The position numbers were made by a program, and so were the translations under genes. Below the pieces are notes generated by a model, which saw only the letters and a list, made by a program, of their open reading frames with translations, was not told the origin of the DNA and did no database searches. Shown here piece by piece: positions 5,319 to 9,698 of a stretch of DNA of 9,698 bases; the first letter of the stretch is position 1, and every line of letters starts with the position of its first letter. The stretch comes from Actinomycetes bacterium (GTDB lineage: Bacteria; Actinomycetota; Actinomycetes; Actinomycetales; Microbacteriaceae): NCBI GenBank assembly GCA_023457615.1, contig JAEWKY010000143.1, positions 1-9,698 of the forward strand, in the 5' to 3' direction.

Positions 5319-8300
5319 TTACAGGCTCAGCGCCTTCGCGAGGAGCTCGGTCTGCTCGGCCGCCGAGCGCTTCGACGATCCGGTCGCCGTCGCGGCCGAC
5401 GCCGGGCGCGACACGACCGAGATCGTGCGACCGCGCAGGCGACGGGCCAGCTCGAAGTTGATGAACGGCCAGGCGCCCTGGTTCTCCGGCTCGTCCTGCA
5501 CCCAGACGAGCTCGGCGTGCGGGTAGCGCTCGATCGCCCCGTTGATCGCCTCCTCGGCGAGCGGGTAGAACTGCTCGAGCCGCACGAGCGCGAACTTCTC
5601 CGCGTGCTCGTGCTTCTCGAGCTCCGCGAGCAGGTCGTAGTGGATCTTCCCCGAGTGCAGCAGGATGCGCTGCACCGCGGCGGTGTCGGTGATCCGGGCG
5701 TCGTCGATCACGGGCTCGAACCGGCCGCTCGTGAAGTCGGCCACCTCGCTCGTCGCGCCGCGGAGGCGCAGCATCGACTTCGGCGTGAAGACGATGAGCG
5801 GACGCCGCGGACGCGCGTACGCCTGGCGTCGCAGCAGGTGGAAGTACGACGCGGGCGTCGACGGACGCGCGATCGTCATGTTGTCCTCGGCGGCGAGCTG
5901 CAGGAAGCGCTCGATGCGGGCCGACGAGTGGTCGGGGCCCTGGCCCTCGTACCCGTGCGGCAGCAGCAGCACGACGGACGAGCGCTGGCCCCACTTCTGC
6001 TCGGCGCTCGAGATGAACGTGTCGATCACGGTCTGCGCGCCGTCGACGAAGTCGCCGAACTGCGCCTCCCAGAGCACGAGCGCGTCGGGGCGCTCGACCG
6101 AGTAGCCGTATTCGAAGGCGAGCGCGGCGTACTCCGACAGGAGCGAGTCGTAGATCCAGAACTTCGCCTGGCTCTCCGAGAGGTTCGCGAGCGGCAGCCA
6201 CTCGCGACCGTTCTCGCGGTCGTGGAAGACCGCGTGGCGCGAGACGAACGTGCCGCGGCGGGCATCCTGACCCACGAAGCGCACGGGGGTTCCCTCGACG
6301 AGCACCGAGCCGAGGGCGAGCAGCTCGCCGAAGCCCCAGTCGATCTGACCCTGGCGGCTCATCTCGCCGCGCTTGTTGAGCAGCTGACGCAGCTTCGGGT
6401 GCACCGTGAAGCCGTCGGGGAGGTTCTCGTGCGCGGCGCCGATCTGCTCGACGAGCGACTGCGCGACACCGGTCGACGCGGGCTCGCCCGACGTGTCGTC
6501 CTGCTGCGCGTCGGGGCGCTCGAGGTCGGCGACGGCGTTCGAGTCGGCGGAGACCACCGGGATGGTGCCGGTCTGCGCCGCGTGCGTCTCGGCGAAGGCG
6601 CGCTCCAGCCGGTCCTGGAAGTCCTTGTGGGCGGCCTCGAACTCCTCCTGCGTGATGTCGCCGCGACCGACGAGCGCCTCGGTGTAGAGCGTGCGCACGC
6701 TGCGCTTCGCCTCGATGAGGGTCGTCATGAGCGGCTGCGTCATCGACGGGTCGTCGCCCTCGTTGTGACCGCGGCGGCGGTAGCAGACGAGGTCGATGAC
6801 GACGTCGCGCTTGAACTTCTCGCGGTAGGCGAAGGCGTGCTCCGCGACACGGACGACGGCCTCGGGATCGTCGCCGTTCACGTGGAAGATCGGCGCCTGG
6901 ATCGTCTTGGCGACATCCGACGCGTAGACCGACGACCGCGCCTCGCTCGGCGGGGTCGTGAAGCCGACCTGGTTGTTGATCACGACGTGCACGGTGCCGC
7001 CGGTCTTGTAGGCGCGCAACTGCGACATCTGCAGCTGCTCGACGACGACGCCCTGACCGGCCATCGACGCGTCGCCGTGCACGAGGATCGGCAGCACGTT
7101 GTAGGAGCCGTCGGACGCGCGGTCCTGCTTGGCGCGCACGATGCCCTCGAGCACGCCGTCGACGGCCTCGAGGTGCGAAGGGTTGGCGGCGAGGTAGACG
7201 GCCACCTGCTTGCCGGTCATCGCCGTGAAGGTGCCCTCGGTGCCGAGGTGGTACTTCACGTCGCCCGAGCCCTGCACGGTCTTCGGGTCCTGCGTGCCCT
7301 CGAACTCGCGGAAGATCTGCCCGTAGGTCTTGCCCGCGATGTTGGTGAGCACGTTGAGCCGGCCGCGGTGCGCCATGCCGATCGCGACCTCGTCGAGCCC
7401 CGCCTCGGCGGCGCCCTGCAGGATCTCGTCGAGCAGCGCGATCGTCGACTCGCCGCCCTCCAGGCTGAAGCGCTTCTGGCCGACGTACTTGGTCTGCAGG
7501 AACGTCTCGAAGGCCTCGGCCTCGTTGAGCTTGGAGAGGATGCGGAGCTGCTCCTCCTTGGTGGGCTTCTCGTACGGCTTCTCGAGGCGCTCCTGGAACC
7601 ACGCGCGCTGCTCCGGGTCCTGGATGTGCATGTACTCGATGCCGACGGTGCGGCAGTACGAGTCGCGCAGCACGCCGAGCACCTCGCGCAGGAGGGCGGA
7701 GCGCTTGCCCGCGAACCCGCCGAGCACGAACGGCCGGTCGAGGTCCCAGAACGTCAGCCCGTGGCTGGCGATCTCGAGGTCGGGGTGGCTGCGCTGCACG
7801 TACTCGAGCGGATCGATGTCGGCCATGAGGTGCCCGCGCACGCGGAACGCGTTGATGAGCTCCTGCACGCGCGCCGTCTTCGAGACGCGCTCGGAGAGGT
7901 CGACGTTGATGTCCTCGGCCCAGTGGATCGGGTCGTAGGGGATGCGGAGCGACGCGAAGATGCCCTCGTAGAAGCCGCGCTCGCCGATGAGCAGCTCGTG
8001 CACCTTCTTGAGGAACTCACCCGATCCCGCGCCCTGGATGACGCGGTGGTCGTAGGTGCTCGTGAGGGTGATGGTCTTGCCGATGCCGAGCTCGGCGAGC
8101 GTCTTCTGGCTCGCCCCCTGGAACGCGGCGGGATACTCGAGCGCGCCGGCGCCGATGATCGAGCCTTGGCCCTTCATGAGGCGCGGCACGGAGTGCTCGG
8201 TGCCGATGCCGCCCGGGTTGGTGAGCGAGATCGTCGTGCCCTTGAAGTCGTCGGCCGTGAGCTTGTTGGCGCGGGCGCGGGCGACGACGTCCTCGTAGGC

Positions 8301-9101
8301 GGCGAGGAAGTCGGCGAACGACATCGTGTCGGCGCGCTTGATGCCGGGCACGAGCAGCGAACGCGTGCCGTCGGGCTTGGGCAGGTCGATCGCGATGCCG
8401 AGGTTGGTGTGCGCGGGCACGACGACGCTCGGCTTGCCGTCCGGCTCGTCGTAGTAGACGTTCTGGCTCGGGAACTCCTTGAGCACCTGCACCATCGCCC
8501 ACGCGATGAGATGCGTGAACGAGACCTTGCCGCCGCGGGCGCGCTTCAGGTGGTTGTTGATGACGATGCGGTTGTCGATCATCAGCTTGGCCGGGATGGT
8601 GCGCACGCTCGTCGCGGTCGGCACGGTGAGGCTCGCGTCCATGTTGGTCGCGAGCGTCTTCTGCATGCCCTTGAGCTGCGTGACGACATCCTGCTCGGCC
8701 GACTCGGCGGCGGGTGCGGCCTGCGGCGCCTCGGCGGGGATGGGCTGCGGCTTCGCGGGCGCGTTCGTCGTGCGGGCGACCGGCGTGCTCCCGGTGGCCG
8801 GTGCGGGGGAGCCGGATGCCGGCGCCTCGGTCACCTCGGCGGGGATCTGCGCCTCGCCGCCGACCTGGTTCTGCGGCGACGGCTCGGTCTCGGCGGCCGG
8901 GGCCGGGTCGGCGGCAGGCTCAGGGGCGGGTGCTGCGGGCGTCGCCGCGGGAGCGCCGGAGCGGCGCTGCTCGAGCACCGGCCACCAGCTCTGATCGACG
9001 GAGTCCTTGTCGACGAGGTACCGCTCGTACATCTCGTCGACGAGCCATTCGTTGGCTCCGAACTCTTCTTCTGACGTGGTCCCGGTCACGGGGCTCGACA
9101 C
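5319..9101 (-). CDS. kgd: Multifunctional 2-oxoglutarate metabolism enzyme (E2-E1 fusion, Kgd/OdhA/SucA)
   Basis: The product has 1260 residues, similar to mycobacterial Kgd (about 1230). It is the thiamine-diphosphate E1 component of 2-oxoglutarate dehydrogenase fused to an E2-type acyltransferase domain, as known in actinobacteria. Order: E1 N-terminal segment (about 14-45, FGANEWLVDEMYERY); Pro/Ala/Glu linker (46-136); acyltransferase domain (137-375) with DHRVIQG at 351-357, where Gln replaces the usual Asp; E1 proper from about 405, with AHRGRLNVLTNI (577-588), the ThDP/Mg motif GDAS (676-679) to NNQVGF (709-714) and CYRRRGHNEGDDPS (773-786); transketolase-like domain from about 915 (GELLALGSVLVEG, WEAQFGDFVDGAQ, LLLPHGYEGQGPDHSSARIERF); C-terminal domain with WVQDEPENQGAW (1200-1211). 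No lipoyl domain is present, so a separate E2 must supply it. In relatives an FHA protein (GarA/OdhI) inhibits it; that gene is not here. GTG 9101 was chosen because homology begins soon after; GTG 9089 is an alternative. No strong Shine-Dalgarno. Confidence 0.95.
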   Translation of the reverse strand: MSSPVTGTTSEEEFGANEWLVDEMYERYLVDKDSVDQSWWPVLEQRRSGAPAATPAAPAPEPAADPAPAAETEPSPQNQVGGEAQIPAEVTEAPASGSPAPATGSTPVARTTNAPAKPQPIPAEAPQAAPAAESAEQDVVTQLKGMQKTLATNMDASLTVPTATSVRTIPAKLMIDNRIVINNHLKRARGGKVSFTHLIAWAMVQVLKEFPSQNVYYDEPDGKPSVVVPAHTNLGIAIDLPKPDGTRSLLVPGIKRADTMSFADFLAAYEDVVARARANKLTADDFKGTTISLTNPGGIGTEHSVPRLMKGQGSIIGAGALEYPAAFQGASQKTLAELGIGKTITLTSTYDHRVIQGAGSGEFLKKVHELLIGERGFYEGIFASLRIPYDPIHWAEDINVDLSERVSKTARVQELINAFRVRGHLMADIDPLEYVQRSHPDLEIASHGLTFWDLDRPFVLGGFAGKRSALLREVLGVLRDSYCRTVGIEYMHIQDPEQRAWFQERLEKPYEKPTKEEQLRILSKLNEAEAFETFLQTKYVGQKRFSLEGGESTIALLDEILQGAAEAGLDEVAIGMAHRGRLNVLTNIAGKTYGQIFREFEGTQDPKTVQGSGDVKYHLGTEGTFTAMTGKQVAVYLAANPSHLEAVDGVLEGIVRAKQDRASDGSYNVLPILVHGDASMAGQGVVVEQLQMSQLRAYKTGGTVHVVINNQVGFTTPPSEARSSVYASDVAKTIQAPIFHVNGDDPEAVVRVAEHAFAYREKFKRDVVIDLVCYRRRGHNEGDDPSMTQPLMTTLIEAKRSVRTLYTEALVGRGDITQEEFEAAHKDFQDRLERAFAETHAAQTGTIPVVSADSNAVADLERPDAQQDDTSGEPASTGVAQSLVEQIGAAHENLPDGFTVHPKLRQLLNKRGEMSRQGQIDWGFGELLALGSVLVEGTPVRFVGQDARRGTFVSRHAVFHDRENGREWLPLANLSESQAKFWIYDSLLSEYAALAFEYGYSVERPDALVLWEAQFGDFVDGAQTVIDTFISSAEQKWGQRSSVVLLLPHGYEGQGPDHSSARIERFLQLAAEDNMTIARPSTPASYFHLLRRQAYARPRRPLIVFTPKSMLRLRGATSEVADFTSGRFEPVIDDARITDTAAVQRILLHSGKIHYDLLAELEKHEHAEKFALVRLEQFYPLAEEAINGAIERYPHAELVWVQDEPENQGAWPFINFELARRLRGRTISVVSRPASAATATGSSKRSAAEQTELLAKALSL

Positions 9102-9111
9102 GGTTGAACCG
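9101..9111. repeat. Small palindrome abutting the kgd start codon
   Basis: CGGTTGAACCG is an 11-base palindrome with one central base. It occupies the ribosome-binding position of kgd and includes the first base of the GTG. In the mRNA it could fold only as a 4-bp stem with a 3-base loop. It may be chance or a small operator half; I cannot assign a function. Confidence 0.25.
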
Positions 9112-9165
9112 CCCACTCTCGTGCGTTGAGGTTTGTCTCGGTGTGGTGGCGTTTGCAGCCGCTCC

Positions 9166-9171
9166 AGCTTA
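9166..9171 (-). promoter_or_regulatory. Likely -10 element of kgd
   Basis: On the minus strand TAAGCT is the only TANNNT hexamer facing kgd in the 189-base gap; that gap has just two TA steps in all. A start about 7 bases downstream would give a leader of roughly 58 bases. No good -35 hexamer is seen at 16-19 bases; that DNA is instead occupied by an inverted repeat. Confidence 0.45.
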
Positions 9172-9173
9172 GG

Positions 9174-9193
9174 CGCACGAGGACGTTCGTGCG
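9174..9193. repeat. Inverted repeat in the kgd promoter, candidate operator
   Basis: CGCACGA and TCGTGCG form perfect 7-bp arms around a 6-base spacer (GGACGT). The repeat ends 3 bases upstream of the proposed kgd -10 and covers the -10/-35 spacer, where a bound regulator would block or guide polymerase. It lies about 85 bases from the guaB1 -10. A dyad of this size and position fits a dimeric regulator, but no family can be named. Confidence 0.45.
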
Positions 9194-9277
9194 GGCCGCG
9201 GGCGGGTCGCCGTCGGGAACGCACAGCCGGGGCCGAGCGCATCGCCAGGATGCCGGCAGCCGCCGATCCGCGCCCCG

Positions 9278-9283
9278 TACCCT
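9278..9283 (+). promoter_or_regulatory. Likely -10 element of guaB1, giving a leaderless mRNA
   Basis: TACCCT lies 7 bases before the ATG, so transcription would start at or within a base or two of the start codon. A GGAGG is also present (9285-9289), but it leaves only one base before the ATG, too close for a normal Shine-Dalgarno; it could be coincidental. No clear -35 is seen. Confidence 0.5.
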
Positions 9284-9290
9284 CGGAGGC

Positions 9291-9698
9291 ATGCGCTTCC
9301 TCGGCGAGCTGCCCGCCCACGACCTGACGTACTCCGACGTCTTCCTCGTCCCGAGCCGTTCGGACGTGCCGAGCCGCCTCGACGTCGACCTCGCCCCCGA
9401 CGACCGCACGGGCGCGACGATCCCGATCGTGTCGGCGAACATGAACTCGGTCACGGGGCCGCGGCTCGCGGCGTCCCTCGCCCGACGGGGCGGGCTCGGC
9501 GTGCTCCCGCAGGACCTCGGCGTCGACGACGTCGTCGCGCAGATCGACTGGGTGAAGCGTCAGTCGACGGTCGTCGACACGGCGCTCGACGTCGACGATC
9601 CCCGGCTCGACGGGCGGTCGCGCGCGGCGCTGCCGGAGCTCGACCTCGCGGCGACCGCGGATGCCCGTGGCGCCTTCGACCGGCTCGTCGCCGGGGGG
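9291..9698 (+). CDS. guaB1: GuaB1-type IMPDH/GMPR family protein, probable GMP reductase, N-terminal part
   Basis: The gene is open to the right edge of the window with no stop; 136 residues are visible. The first 95 or so resemble mycobacterial GuaB1: DLTYSDVFLVPSRS (11-24), TIPIVSANMNSVTG, and ARRGGLGVLPQD followed by IDWVKRQSTVVDTAL. The family fold is the IMP dehydrogenase/GMP reductase barrel, and the residues after about 97 should begin the inserted CBS (Bateman) region. Such paralogues are often annotated as IMP dehydrogenase, but the mycobacterial GuaB1 has been shown to reduce GMP to IMP with NADPH, a purine-salvage step. The catalytic Cys loop lies outside the window, so activity cannot be checked here. 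The gene is divergent from kgd. ATG 9291 fits the family's N terminus and lies 7 bases after a -10-like hexamer. Confidence 0.9.
   Translation, partial: MRFLGELPAHDLTYSDVFLVPSRSDVPSRLDVDLAPDDRTGATIPIVSANMNSVTGPRLAASLARRGGLGVLPQDLGVDDVVAQIDWVKRQSTVVDTALDVDDPRLDGRSRAALPELDLAATADARGAFDRLVAGG

Noticed and set aside
8620..8990. Repetitive Ala/Pro/Glu codons in kgd, as a tandem repeat
   Set aside because: They encode the flexible linker before the acyltransferase domain; the repeats are irregular and expected for this family.
4983..9074. A 1363-codon open frame on the plus strand, opposite kgd
   Set aside because: It mirrors kgd codons in high-GC DNA, where antisense frames stay open by lack of A/T. 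The translation is Arg/Leu/Val/Asp-rich low-complexity sequence with no family motif, and the opposite strand encodes a complete, well-conserved enzyme.
9216..9241. GGAAC upstream of guaB1, as a SigH-type promoter
   Set aside because: No GTT follows at the required spacing; guaB1 is better explained by the TACCCT near its start.
9102..9320. N-terminal extension of kgd to 9320
   Set aside because: It would run through the divergent promoter region and into guaB1. Family homology begins just after the GTG at 9101.

Overview
The window is a dense, very GC-rich stretch of actinobacterial chromosome. Third codon positions are almost all G or C, genes overlap by 4 bases, and there is almost no intergenic DNA. 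The gene set points to an actinomycete, with style and detail closest to Microbacteriaceae: a fused Kgd/OdhA-type 2-oxoglutarate enzyme, a SigH/SigR sigma factor with a zinc anti-sigma factor, a HisN-type histidinol phosphatase, a GuaB1-type reductase and a Septum_form-type lipoprotein. The family-level placement is inference. No mobile element, phage gene, CRISPR array, tRNA or rRNA was seen.

Layout, left to right. (1) The C-terminal part of a 2-oxo acid dehydrogenase E2 acyltransferase (+) enters from outside the window and ends on a stop codon overlapping that of a convergent small lipoprotein gene. (2) A leftward block runs aroA > rsgA > hisN > lipoprotein. The first three genes are chained by ATGA and GTGA overlaps. 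The lipoprotein gene follows after 29 bases and appears to have its own start-proximal promoter. (3) A divergent control region of about 90 bases separates aroA from sigH. It holds a perfect GGAAT-N18-GTT promoter of the SigH/SigR class, which overlaps the aroA start codon, plus separate -10 elements for aroA and for the short form of sigH. (4) The rightward pair sigH-rshA overlaps by ATGA: an ECF sigma factor for thiol-oxidative stress and its redox-sensing zinc anti-sigma factor. (5) A 1260-residue leftward gene encodes the E2-E1 fusion of 2-oxoglutarate metabolism (kgd/odhA). (6) A 189-base divergent region with a 7-bp-arm inverted repeat separates kgd from the start of guaB1 (+), which runs off the right edge.

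How the genes fit together: most are core metabolism (shikimate pathway, histidine synthesis, TCA entry, branched-chain or pyruvate oxidation, purine salvage), plus ribosome assembly (rsgA). The regulatory centre is the sigH-rshA pair. Its promoter arrangement suggests autoregulation and two protein isoforms, one 25 residues longer at the N terminus and made only from the stress promoter, comparable to the sigma-R/sigma-R-prime pair of Streptomyces. Across the divergent control regions and the lipoprotein leader, every TA dinucleotide lies in a TANNNT hexamer facing a gene, in most cases 6-9 bases before a start codon. This suggests that leaderless or near-leaderless transcription is common here.

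No wholly new system is evident. The most rewarding piece is the aroA/sigH control region. No stretch longer than 300 bases lacks a gene.
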